Source: Acidimicrobiales bacterium (lineage in GTDB: Bacteria; Actinomycetota; Acidimicrobiia; Acidimicrobiales; Palsa-688). From it: DNA of 47,334 nucleotides. Positions within the stretch are counted from its first letter, which is position 1. The number at the start of each line of letters is the position of its first letter. Under the pieces are notes generated by a model. It did not search any database, was not told the DNA's origin, and worked only from the letters and a program-made list of their open reading frames with translations. A program made the position numbers and the translations under genes. Location: positions 1 through 47,334 of the forward strand of contig DATLUM010000072.1 of NCBI GenBank assembly GCA_035533095.1, written 5' to 3'. Of the stretch, positions 8,786 to 16,427 are shown one piece after another.

Positions 8786-8950
8786 CTAGTCCCCCATGCC
8801 CATCCCCGGCTCAAAGTCCTTGTCCCCCACGGGGTGAAGGTCAAGGCCGGCATCGTCCTCCGCCGGCGACGATCCCCTGACCTTGCGGGCGTCCTCCCTG
8901 AGGTGCCCGATGAACTCGTCGTCAGTTATCTCTTCCGGGCGCTTCTCCAT
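8786..8950 (-). CDS. Small acidic protein of 54 residues, unrecognised
   Basis: An open frame runs from the ATG at 8950 to a TAG at 8786-8788. It begins MEKRPEEITDDEFIGHL and ends in a Gly/Met/Asp-rich tail (FEPGMGMGD). It is rich in Glu and Asp, with no Cys and no membrane segment. The first 25 residues look helical. A TAGGTC hexamer 6 nt before the ATG resembles the local leaderless -10 except at its last base. It fills the gap between the crotonase and the SDR and is divergent from the SDR. Amino acid use looks protein-like, but I do not recognise a family. Confidence 0.5.
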   Translation of the reverse strand: MEKRPEEITDDEFIGHLREDARKVRGSSPAEDDAGLDLHPVGDKDFEPGMGMGD

Positions 8951-8974
8951 GGGCCGGACCTACGCTCGCCCGCC

Positions 8975-8980
8975 TAGTGT
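8975..8980 (+). promoter_or_regulatory. -10 element of a leaderless gene (TAGTGT)
   Basis: TAGTGT is followed by 8 nt and a GTG at 8989. It overlaps an earlier in-frame GTG at 8977, which argues that the earlier codon is not the start. Confidence 0.5.
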
Positions 8981-8988
8981 CACCCGCC

Positions 8989-9750
8989 GTGACGATCCTC
9001 GACATGTTCAGCCTCGAAGGCAAGGTGGCAATTGTCACCGGCGCATCCTCCGGCCTCGGGGTTGCGTTCGCAATCGCCCTGGCGGAAGCAGGGGCGGATG
9101 TGGCACTCGGAGCACGCAGGGTCGACAAGCTGAAAGACACGGCCGAACAAGTCACCAGGCTCGGCCGGCGGGCCATCGCGGTCCAAACCGACGTCTCCAA
9201 GCCCGACGACTGCCAGATCCTGGTCCGGTCCACGATGGACGAGTTCGGCCGGGTCGACATTCTCGTCAACAACGCCGGCATCGGCACTGCCTACCCGGCT
9301 ACCCGCGAGACCCCCGAGCAGTTCCGCGAGGTCATAGACGTCAATCTCAACGGCTGCTACTGGATGGCTCAGGCGTGCGGGCGGGTGATGAAACCGGGCA
9401 GCTCGATAGTCAACATCTCAAGCATCCTGGGTCTGACGACCGCCGGACTCCCCCAGGCGGCCTACGCCTCGAGCAAGGCCGGCCTCATCGGTCTGACGCG
9501 TGACCTCGCCCAGCAATGGACGGGTCGCAAGGGCATCCGGGTCAACGCCCTGGCCCCGGGGTTCTTCGAGTCCGAGATGACCGACCAGTACACGCCTGGC
9601 TACCTCGACTCGCAGATGTCCCGCGTTCTGGTGGGACGCGCGGGCGACCCTCGCGAGCTCGCGGCGGCTCTCGTGTTCCTCGCCAGCAAAGCCGGCGCGT
9701 ACGTAACTGGCACCGTACTGCCTGTCGACGGAGGCCTCCTGACCAGCTGA
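8989..9750 (+). CDS. Short-chain dehydrogenase/reductase (FabG-like)
   Basis: The protein has 253 residues from the GTG at 8989, chosen because TAGTGT lies 8 nt upstream; a GTG at 8977 would add four residues. It is a classical SDR: cofactor motif VTGASSGLGVAFA, acidic/basic loop GARRVDK, NNAG in ILVNNAGIG, catalytic serine in NISSILGL, and YASSK. The C-terminal PVDGGLLTS is typical of FabG-type NAD(P)H-dependent oxidoreductases of hydroxyacyl or alcohol substrates. It is the only plus-strand gene between the crotonase and MMPL and may be transcribed alone. Confidence 0.88.
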   Translation: MTILDMFSLEGKVAIVTGASSGLGVAFAIALAEAGADVALGARRVDKLKDTAEQVTRLGRRAIAVQTDVSKPDDCQILVRSTMDEFGRVDILVNNAGIGTAYPATRETPEQFREVIDVNLNGCYWMAQACGRVMKPGSSIVNISSILGLTTAGLPQAAYASSKAGLIGLTRDLAQQWTGRKGIRVNALAPGFFESEMTDQYTPGYLDSQMSRVLVGRAGDPRELAAALVFLASKAGAYVTGTVLPVDGGLLTS

Positions 9751-9865
9751 ACACGTGGGAAGGACGTCCGGTACCAACCGGCTCTCTCACCGGCTGGCTT
9801 CGAGGTCCGTTTTCTGGGACCCTTGTAGTCCCCCCGGTTCAAAGCTTCCAGGAGCCCTGTAACTG

Positions 9866-12085
9866 ATGCGCCCCCTCGCACAATGGTGCGTCCGGCACCG
9901 ACGCGTAGTGGTGTTGTGCTGGCTTGCCATCCTCGTGGTCGTCAGCGGCATCTCGCACGCCGCCGGCACCCGCTACTCCAACAACTTCGATTTGCCGAAG
10001 ACGCAGTCGACCGAAGCCATACGCCTCCTGCAGTCCATCCTGCCTCGAGCCTCCGGCGACGTGGAACGCATCGTCATCGCGACAACTCCGCCGGCCAAGG
10101 TCACCGACGCGCCCGTCGAGGCCAGGGTCGACGCGATGCTCGCCGCCATCCGGAAGTTCCCGCACGTGACCAATGTGCTCTCCCCGTACGAGGCCGCCGG
10201 CGCCGATCAGGTGAGCAAAGACGGAATCATCGCGTTCGCCACCGTTACGTTCGACGAACAGCCGCAGAGCCTCTCCAGCATCGCGAAGGACTTCGTCCAC
10301 ACGGCTCGCTCCGCTGACGCACCGGGAGTCCACGTAGCGGTCTCGGGTCAGCTGGGGGAGCAGAGCAACAGGCCGGCGCTGAGCGGCACGGGGCTCGGGA
10401 TCCTCCTCGCGGGCGTGGTCCTGTTGCTCGTGTTCGGGTCGGTGTTCGCCATGGCGTTGCCTCTGTTGTCCGCACTGGTCTCGCTGGGCACGGCGATCGG
10501 GCTCATCGGACTCCTGTCGCACGTGATGAAGATGCCCCAGTTCGCCGACCAGCTCGTGCTGCTCATCGGCCTCGGTGTCGGTGTCGACTACGCGCTGTTC
10601 ATCGTCACTCGCCACCGCCAAGGGCTCATGGCCGGGCGGGACGTCGAGACGTCGATCGTCGAGGCTGTCAACACCTCCGGTCGCGCCGTCATGTTCGCAG
10701 GCATCATCGTGTGCATCGCGTTGCTGGGGATGTTCGCCCTCGGCGTCAGCTTCCTGTACGGCATGGCGGTGTCCGCCGCGATCGGCGTGGCGCTCACGAT
10801 GATCGCGGCGCTGACGCTCCTGCCGGCGCTCCTTGGTTTCATCGGCCCCAGGGTGATGTCACGACGCCAGAAGCGCGGCCTCGCGCTGAACGGCCCGAGG
10901 ATCGTCGGCACCGGATCCAGAGGTTTCTGGGTCCGCTGGGCCGGGTTCGTACGCGGGCACCCGATCCTTCCCGCGCTGATCGCTCTCGGCCTGGTGGTGC
11001 TCGTCGCACTCCCGTTCTTCTCGATGCGCCTCGGTTCGTCGGACCAGGGCAACGACCCACGCGGCACCACGACCCGCGACGCTTACGACCTCCTCGCCCG
11101 AGGGTTCGGTCCCGGGTTCAACGGGCCCCTCCAGGTCGTGTCCGTCCTGCATGCTCCTGGCGACCGTGCCGCCTTCGACCGTGCCGTCGCTGATATCAAG
11201 GACCAGCGCGACGTGGCAGGAACGTCCACTCCGCTCGTCGTCCCCGGCCGCGGCGGCAGCCAGGTGGCGCTCCTGCAGGTGTACCCCTCGAGCGCACCTC
11301 AGGACGCCGCGACCACCCGGCTGATCAGCCAGCTGCGCACTCAGACGCTCCCCAGGGCCCTGGCCGGCTCGCACGTCACCGCCTACGTCGGCGGGACGAC
11401 CGCGATCTTTGTCGACTTCGCGCACGTCTTGTCGAACAAGCTGCCGGTGTTCATCGCTGCTGTTGTGCTGCTGTCGTTCCTGTTGCTGGCACTGGTCTTC
11501 CGCAGTCTCGTCGTGCCGTTGATATCCGCCGCGATGAACATGCTTTCGATCGGGGCGGCGTTCGGCGTCGTCGTGGCTGTCTTCGGTTGGGACTGGGCGG
11601 GTTCGATCATCGGCGTGAACCGGCCCGGGCCGGTCGAGGCATTCCTGCCGGTGATGCTCTTCGCCATCCTGTTCGGGTTGTCGATGGACTACCAGGTGTT
11701 CCTCGTCACGAGGATCCACGAAGAACGGCTGCGAACGGGCAACAACGGCGACGCAGTGCAGCGCGGTCTGGCCGCCACGGGCAAGACGATCACTGCGGCC
11801 GCGTTGATCATGATCCTGGTGTTCGGGTCGTTCGTCCTCGGCGGCCAGGTGGTCATCAAGGAGTTCGGCCTGGGTCTGGCCGCGGGTATCCTCATCGACG
11901 CGGTGATGATCCGCATGGCGATCGTGCCGGCGGTGATGTTGCTCACCAGGGAAGCCAACTGGTGGTTCCCCCGCTTCTTGGATCGCCTGTTTCCTCACAT
12001 CGGGTTGGAGGTGCCGCACGTGGAAGCGGTAGCGGCGCCGACCGACGCGGGCACCCAAGGGCCCGGCAAGCTGATCAGCCGCTAG
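9866..12085 (+). CDS. MMPL/RND-family membrane transporter
   Basis: The 739 residues form an MMPL protein with two repeats. Each has one N-terminal membrane helix (HRRVVVLCWLAILVVVSG and, in repeat 2, HPILPALIALGLVVLVALP), a periplasmic loop, and a block of five helices. The hallmark motifs are GVGVDYALFIVTRHRQG (repeat 1) and GLSMDYQVFLVTRIHEE (repeat 2), whose Asp-Tyr pairs carry the proton relay. Relatives export lipids or small molecules at the cell membrane using the proton gradient. It is shorter than mycobacterial MmpL proteins and lacks their long D2 loop. It starts at an ATG; an AGGAG lies about 13 nt upstream. It converges with the crotonase operon on the other strand. The cargo is unknown. 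Confidence 0.85.
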   Translation: MRPLAQWCVRHRRVVVLCWLAILVVVSGISHAAGTRYSNNFDLPKTQSTEAIRLLQSILPRASGDVERIVIATTPPAKVTDAPVEARVDAMLAAIRKFPHVTNVLSPYEAAGADQVSKDGIIAFATVTFDEQPQSLSSIAKDFVHTARSADAPGVHVAVSGQLGEQSNRPALSGTGLGILLAGVVLLLVFGSVFAMALPLLSALVSLGTAIGLIGLLSHVMKMPQFADQLVLLIGLGVGVDYALFIVTRHRQGLMAGRDVETSIVEAVNTSGRAVMFAGIIVCIALLGMFALGVSFLYGMAVSAAIGVALTMIAALTLLPALLGFIGPRVMSRRQKRGLALNGPRIVGTGSRGFWVRWAGFVRGHPILPALIALGLVVLVALPFFSMRLGSSDQGNDPRGTTTRDAYDLLARGFGPGFNGPLQVVSVLHAPGDRAAFDRAVADIKDQRDVAGTSTPLVVPGRGGSQVALLQVYPSSAPQDAATTRLISQLRTQTLPRALAGSHVTAYVGGTTAIFVDFAHVLSNKLPVFIAAVVLLSFLLLALVFRSLVVPLISAAMNMLSIGAAFGVVVAVFGWDWAGSIIGVNRPGPVEAFLPVMLFAILFGLSMDYQVFLVTRIHEERLRTGNNGDAVQRGLAATGKTITAAALIMILVFGSFVLGGQVVIKEFGLGLAAGILIDAVMIRMAIVPAVMLLTREANWWFPRFLDRLFPHIGLEVPHVEAVAAPTDAGTQGPGKLISR

Positions 12086-12131
12086 CCGGCCTCGTTGCCG
12101 CTACAGGAGAACCACCCCGCGGGCCCAGAGG

Positions 12132-12995
12132 TCACCCCGCCGGTTGGGACGGCTGGTTCTCCGCGGTGCGGTAATCGCCGAAGGGGGTGTCGCGCTTGGT
12201 TAGCGCATCCGTGAGGCCCTGCTGCATCTCGGTGACGAAGGTGCGCAGCGTCTTTTGGTGGGTGCCCAGCGCACAGAGCTCGGTCCCAATCCGGATTCCG
12301 GTCCGCAGCCCCATCACCTCCATCTGGCGGTGCACGACCCGCTTGTTGATCTGAACCACGTCGGGTGGGATCTTTGCGATCTTCGAGGCGACGGCCAGCA
12401 CCTTCTCGTCGAGTTCGTCGACCGGGAACGCCGCGTTCGCCCAGCCGTACTCGACGGCCTCCGTCCCGCTCATCGAATCACCGGTCAGCATGGCCTCCAT
12501 GGCCTTGCGCATCCCCATCGTCCACGCGTGGAAGTGCATATCGGGGACCCCGAAGCGGACAGCCGGGTAGCCGATCTGCGCGTCCTCCGCCACATAGACG
12601 AGGTCGCAGCCCGACGCCAGCTCGCTGCCGCCGGCGAGGCAGTAGCCGTGCACCTGCGCGATGACAGGCTTTGCCAGGTCCCAGATGCTCATCCAGCCCT
12701 CCGTGACGTGTCGCGGCCACTGCCCGTCCCCGCCGGCGGTGAAGAACGGAAGGTCGAGGCCTTCGTTGCCGCCACCAAGGTCGTATCCGGCCGAGAAACA
12801 CTTGCCCGCTCCACGGATAATGCTGACCCTGACGGAGGTGTCCTGGTCCGCTTCGCGCAGGGCCTCGAGTATCTCGCCCCTCAGCGGATGGAACAGAGCG
12901 TTGCGCTTCTCGGGGCGGTTCATCGTGATCCTGCGGACCCCCGGCGCGGGGTCGTCGACGATGATGACCGAATAGGCCTTGCCATTTTCCGTCAT
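12132..12995 (-). CDS. Enoyl-CoA hydratase/isomerase family protein
   Basis: The 287-residue crotonase has RITMNRPEKRNALF, the oxyanion loop CFSAGYDLGGG, HGYCLAGGSELASGCDLVYV and a substrate region with IGYPAVRFGVPD. The second acidic position usually seen in hydratases is not evident: Gly-Gly-Ser-Glu keeps one Glu, but the loop after it reads YPAVRFG. Isomerase, hydrolase or decarboxylase chemistry is therefore as likely as hydration. Its ATG overlaps the stop of the upstream crotonase by ATGA, so the two are translated together. Confidence 0.82.
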   Translation of the reverse strand: MTENGKAYSVIIVDDPAPGVRRITMNRPEKRNALFHPLRGEILEALREADQDTSVRVSIIRGAGKCFSAGYDLGGGNEGLDLPFFTAGGDGQWPRHVTEGWMSIWDLAKPVIAQVHGYCLAGGSELASGCDLVYVAEDAQIGYPAVRFGVPDMHFHAWTMGMRKAMEAMLTGDSMSGTEAVEYGWANAAFPVDELDEKVLAVASKIAKIPPDVVQINKRVVHRQMEVMGLRTGIRIGTELCALGTHQKTLRTFVTEMQQGLTDALTKRDTPFGDYRTAENQPSQPAG

Positions 12996-13801
12996 TGGTT
13001 CTGCGTCTCCCTTGAATGCATCTGAGATCTGCCGCGTTCGAACACTCCGCCGACCCGCTCCGCCAGACCTTCGGTCCCGCCGCCTCGCGCCCAGTCCCGC
13101 GACGCGGCGGCCTCGAGCGCCATGCCGTCGCCGGCTGCAGCAGCCTCGATCCGGCGGTAGGAGGCGAGGAGGGCCTCGACAGCAGGTTTATTGTTGGACA
13201 CGATCGCTGCTGCTGCGCGGCGAGCGGCGGTAAGCAGCTCGTCGTGGGGTACCACCTCGGTGACGAGACCGCATTCGAGAGCACGTTGGGCCGGCAGGAA
13301 GTCGCCGGTGAAGCTCATGCGCCGGGCCATCGCGAAGCCGATCCGCTGAGGCAGCAACACTGACAGGCCCCAGCCCGGGAGTATCCCCACCCTCGCGTGC
13401 GTGTCGGCGAAGGCTGCTCGCTCCGAAGCGATCAGGAAGTCGCAGTTGAGCGCCAGCTCGAAGCCCCCTGTGATAGCGACCCCGTTGACCGCACCGATGA
13501 GGGGCTTCTTCAGAGGAGCCCAAGGCAACCCTTGGATTCCGGCATCGTCGGGGTCCTGGTCGAGCCGTCCCCGCTCGCTCAACTCCTTGAGGTCCAAGCC
13601 GGCGCAGAACGCCGGGTCTGCGCCGGTGAGGATCACGGCTGACACGGCGTCATCGGAGTCGATCGCCGCCATCACCTCCCTCAGCCGCCGGCGCAGGGCC
13701 GAGCTGAGCGCGTTGCGGGCCTCGGGCCGGTTGAGGGTTACGGTCGCGATGCCGTCGTTGCTCTCGAGCAGCACCAGTTCGTCATGGTCAGATTGTGCCA
13801 C
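12992..13801 (-). CDS. Enoyl-CoA hydratase (crotonase)
   Basis: The protein has 269 residues from the GTG at 13801, which has AGGA 7 nt upstream. A longer frame from 13837 adds a Cys/Trp-rich leader unlike the family. Crotonase signatures are TLNRPEARNALS, FCAGLDLKEL (oxyanion hole), NGVAITGGFELALNCDFLIA and FADTHARVGILPGWGLS. The first catalytic Glu (FEL) is present, and the usual second acid is replaced by His-Ala in ADTHARVG. It is the first gene of a two-crotonase operon and is divergent from a small membrane protein gene. Confidence 0.85.
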   Translation of the reverse strand: MAQSDHDELVLLESNDGIATVTLNRPEARNALSSALRRRLREVMAAIDSDDAVSAVILTGADPAFCAGLDLKELSERGRLDQDPDDAGIQGLPWAPLKKPLIGAVNGVAITGGFELALNCDFLIASERAAFADTHARVGILPGWGLSVLLPQRIGFAMARRMSFTGDFLPAQRALECGLVTEVVPHDELLTAARRAAAAIVSNNKPAVEALLASYRRIEAAAAGDGMALEAAASRDWARGGGTEGLAERVGGVFERGRSQMHSRETQNQ

Positions 13802-13848
13802 CCGGTCATCCTGCCAGGGCCGACAACAGGACAGCACTTCCTCGGCCC

Positions 13849-13854
13849 TACGCT
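13849..13854 (+). promoter_or_regulatory. -10 element (TACGCT) before a possible ATC start
   Basis: TACGCT is followed by 6 nt and an in-frame ATC at 13861. The spacing equals that of the leaderless ATG/GTG genes nearby, and no ATG, GTG or TTG is at that place. Confidence 0.4.
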
Positions 13855-13860
13855 CGCGGT

Positions 13861-14331
13861 ATCCAGGGCATCCTCACGGCGCAGGTTCTGACCGCTTCGT
13901 TGTTCGGCCTCTCGCCGACGCAGGCGCTGGTCGTCCTGTTCGTGTTCCTGCCTTTCGCGCTCGCCGCCTTGGTGATCCCGTTCGTGGCGTGGAGGCACCG
14001 GGGCGACCCGAAGCCGGTCCTCACCTCGGAGATCCTGGCGAGCGGCGTCCGGGGGCGGGCGGAGATCGTGTCGGTACGTCTGCTGGGCACCATCCTCGAT
14101 CTGAAGCCGATGGTTCGCTTCGTGCTGCGAGTTACGACTGAGGCGGGGGCGCCGGGCGGCACCGCTGCTGACAGCGGCGCCGGCAGCAGCGTCGATGCCG
14201 GCGAGCCGTTCGACCTCGAGGTGGTCCAGTCGATCCCGCGCTCGCTCGTGGGCGTCTATCGGCCGGGGGACACCGTGGAGGTGCGACTGACGCCGGACCG
14301 ATCCGCCGGCGCGGTGGTGCTCGGGGGATAG
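13861..14331 (+). CDS. Small membrane protein of unknown function, start uncertain
   Basis: The frame is convincing from about 13861 to the TAG at 14329-14331, roughly 156 residues. A single membrane segment (ALVVLFVFLPFALAALVIPFVAW) is followed by a cytosolic part with two beta-rich stretches (RGRAEIVSVRLLGTILDLKPMVRFVLRV and VYRPGDTVEVRLTPDRSAGAVV) around a Gly/Ala/Ser linker. That layout resembles small proteins that sit at the membrane with an OB- or SH3-like tail. Possible starts are a GTG at 13795 (it overlaps the divergent gene and adds a non-protein-like leader), an ATC at 13861 preceded by a leaderless promoter, or a TTG at 13900. I do not recognise the family. Confidence 0.55.
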   Translation: MQGILTAQVLTASLFGLSPTQALVVLFVFLPFALAALVIPFVAWRHRGDPKPVLTSEILASGVRGRAEIVSVRLLGTILDLKPMVRFVLRVTTEAGAPGGTAADSGAGSSVDAGEPFDLEVVQSIPRSLVGVYRPGDTVEVRLTPDRSAGAVVLGG

Positions 14332-14468
14332 CGGGCGCGGGTCGCCTCGGGGATCGAGCGACCGGGCCGGGGCGCTGTCGGGCGGGCGCGGGGCCGAGGC
14401 GGTCGGGCGACTCGTGACATAGGAGGACAGAGGCGAACTCCGTCCACTCGAGCACCAGGCACAAGCAG

Positions 14469-14515
14469 CAACCGCCGGCCCAACACGCGACCGCCCACCA
14501 ACCGCCGGCCCAACA
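14469..14515. repeat. Two 17-bp direct repeats, 30-bp period
   Basis: CAACCGCCGGCCCAACA occurs at 14469-14485 and exactly again at 14499-14515. The repeats sit in the 296-bp gene-free stretch between the small membrane protein and the phospholipase-like gene, upstream of its likely promoter. They could be binding sites or a short tandem duplication. I see no gene in this stretch. Confidence 0.7.
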
Positions 14516-14538
14516 AGGCAGCCCTTCAAGGAAACCCC

Positions 14539-14575
14539 GGCCGGCCCGGCGAACCTATAGAGCGAAGGGCCGGCC
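14539..14575 (+). promoter_or_regulatory. 9-bp inverted repeat bracketing a putative -10 element
   Basis: GGCCGGCCC (14539-14547) and GGGCCGGCC (14567-14575) are perfect inverted arms around a 19-nt AT-richer spacer that contains TATAGA at 14556-14561. The arms could form a hairpin or an operator that covers the promoter of the secreted phosphoesterase at 14628. The spacer is the only AT-rich patch in this gap. Confidence 0.5.
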
Positions 14576-14627
14576 GCCCCGTCAGAACGCGCGAGCCGGA
14601 AGACGAGCTGGGAGGACGACCGACAAC

Positions 14628-16409
14628 ATGACCCGCCCGACCCGACGGACAGGTTCGACCGGGCCGAGCCTGAGCCGGCGCCGGTTCCTGACCCTTGCCG
14701 GCGCCACCGCCGGCGCTCTGGCAGTCCCCGAACTGCTAATCGAGAAGGCCCTTTCGGTGGAGGCCGCCGGGGGCTCTTTGAGCGACATCAAGCACATCGT
14801 GGTCCTGATGCAGGAGAACCGGTCGTTCGACCACTACTTCGGCACGATGGCCGGCGTCCGGGGCTTCGGCGACGGCGCCACATACTCCTCCTATGCCGGC
14901 GGTCCGGCCACCGACCCCGGCACGGTCTTCCATCAGACGACGGTCCCGGCCGGTACCACCAAACCGATCCTCACGGTCGGCGGCGACACCTTCCTCAACC
15001 CGTTCGAGCTCGAGAGCAACCCTCCCACCGTCTCGGGTCAGACCACCAACGACATCACCCACGACTGGGGACCCCAGCACCTTGCCTGGAACAACGGCGC
15101 CATGGACCAATGGGTGGTGCAGCATCTGAAAAACGACGGGACCGCCCCCTTCGAGATCGACAACGGCACCTTGGGGATCCCGCAGCCCGCCCGGTCGTCG
15201 ACGCCGAACGGCATCCTCACCATGGGCTACTACCGCGAGGCCGACCACCTCGACTACTACCGGGCGTTGGCGCAGTCGTTCACGGTGTGCGACGGGTACC
15301 ACTGCTCGGTTCTCGGGCCGACCGACCCCAACCGCCTGATGTGGATGTCCGGGAGCATCGGAGCGCATTCAGCCGACAAGGGCGGCCAGATCATCACCAC
15401 CTACGTGCAGAACCGGGAGCAACTCGTCGGCACTCTCGACTGGCCGACGATGCCCGAGCTGCTCACCCAGGCCGGCGTCAGCTGGAAGGTCTACCAGGAC
15501 CCAACCTCCAACGCCCTGTTCAACGTCCTCGACTACTTCAAGAACTTCGCCACCCCGTCCACTTCCGCCCAGGTCCAAAACGCGGCGCAGGGACTCGCCC
15601 CCGTCTACCCGGCGGAATTCGCCGCCGACGTTCAATCCGGAACCCTTCCCGAGGTGTCGTGGATCCTGCCGCCGGCGCCGTGCTGCGAGCACCCCGCGAC
15701 CCCACCGGCCTACGGGGAATACCTGGTGTCGGAGATCCTCCAGATCCTGGTTTCCAACCCAGCGGTGTGGGCCCAGACCGTCTTCCTCGTGGTCTACGAC
15801 GAGAACGGCGGCTTCTTCGACCATGTCGCCCCACCGACTCCGGGCCCGACGGTCATCGCAGGCGACAACAACCCTCTCGCCGGCGATCCGAACTACGACG
15901 GGGAGTACTTCACCGCTGCGCCGGCGAACGCGACCGGCGGCCCGCCGAGTGACTGGGACAACGTCCTCGGCCCGGTCGGCCTCGGGTTCCGCACACCTGC
16001 GTTGGTCATCTCACCGTTCAGCACCGGCGGGTGGGTCTGCCACGACACCTTCGACCACATCTCGACGATGAAGCTCGTGGAGACTGTCTTCCTCGAGCCG
16101 GGAACCCTCCTGGCCGGGCTCCACGTCTCGCCTTGGCGTTACGCGACGGTCGGCGACATGACATCCGCCCTACCGGGTATCGCGAGCCCCGACACGACGG
16201 TCCCGCAACTGCCGTCTACCTCGATGGCATACCCCGACGTCGCCGAGCAGAGCCTCCTCAATTCGCTCGCCGGCACCGTTGACGAGGGGCAGGCATACCC
16301 GGTCCCGACGGCGAACGCACCCGTACCCGCCCAGGACGACCGAGGCCCCAAGAACACGACTCCAACCCACGCAGCAAGCGGCCGGGAGGAGAGGAGGACG
16401 GCCCCGTAA
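14628..16409 (+). CDS. Tat-exported phosphoesterase (phospholipase C / acid phosphatase family)
   Basis: The 593 residues start with a twin-arginine signal: SLSRRRFLTLAGATAGALAVP at about 14-34, so the folded enzyme leaves through the Tat pathway. The mature part opens with IKHIVVLMQENRSFDHYFGTM, the metal and nucleophile region of the phosphoesterase family that contains bacterial phospholipase C. DENGGFFDHVAPP and GFRTPALVISPF near residues 390-470 and TFDHISTMKLVE complete the active site. Relatives cleave phospholipid headgroups or phosphomonoesters outside the cell. GGGAGG lies about 12 nt before the ATG. The C-terminal 40 residues are Pro/Thr-rich and low in complexity. Phospholipase versus phosphatase cannot be decided. 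Confidence 0.88.
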   Translation: MTRPTRRTGSTGPSLSRRRFLTLAGATAGALAVPELLIEKALSVEAAGGSLSDIKHIVVLMQENRSFDHYFGTMAGVRGFGDGATYSSYAGGPATDPGTVFHQTTVPAGTTKPILTVGGDTFLNPFELESNPPTVSGQTTNDITHDWGPQHLAWNNGAMDQWVVQHLKNDGTAPFEIDNGTLGIPQPARSSTPNGILTMGYYREADHLDYYRALAQSFTVCDGYHCSVLGPTDPNRLMWMSGSIGAHSADKGGQIITTYVQNREQLVGTLDWPTMPELLTQAGVSWKVYQDPTSNALFNVLDYFKNFATPSTSAQVQNAAQGLAPVYPAEFAADVQSGTLPEVSWILPPAPCCEHPATPPAYGEYLVSEILQILVSNPAVWAQTVFLVVYDENGGFFDHVAPPTPGPTVIAGDNNPLAGDPNYDGEYFTAAPANATGGPPSDWDNVLGPVGLGFRTPALVISPFSTGGWVCHDTFDHISTMKLVETVFLEPGTLLAGLHVSPWRYATVGDMTSALPGIASPDTTVPQLPSTSMAYPDVAEQSLLNSLAGTVDEGQAYPVPTANAPVPAQDDRGPKNTTPTHAASGREERRTAP

Positions 16410-16414
16410 CGCAG

Positions 16415-16420
16415 TAGTTT
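16415..16420 (+). promoter_or_regulatory. -10 element of a leaderless gene (TAGTTT)
   Basis: TAGTTT is followed by 7 nt and the GTG at 16428. A purine-rich GGAGGAG lies further up (about 16386-16399), but it is inside the end of the phosphoesterase gene and too far away to act as a ribosome site. Confidence 0.55.
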
Positions 16421-16427
16421 GCACGGC

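Noticed and set aside
9866-12085. Assignment as a mycolate exporter (MmpL3)
   Set aside because: The protein lacks the large second loop and C-terminal tail, and no mycolate genes are nearby; only MMPL family membership is supported.
13795-13860. Start of the small membrane protein at the GTG 13795
   Set aside because: It overlaps the start of the divergent crotonase, has no ribosome site or -10, and adds a leader unlike protein; listed only as an alternative.
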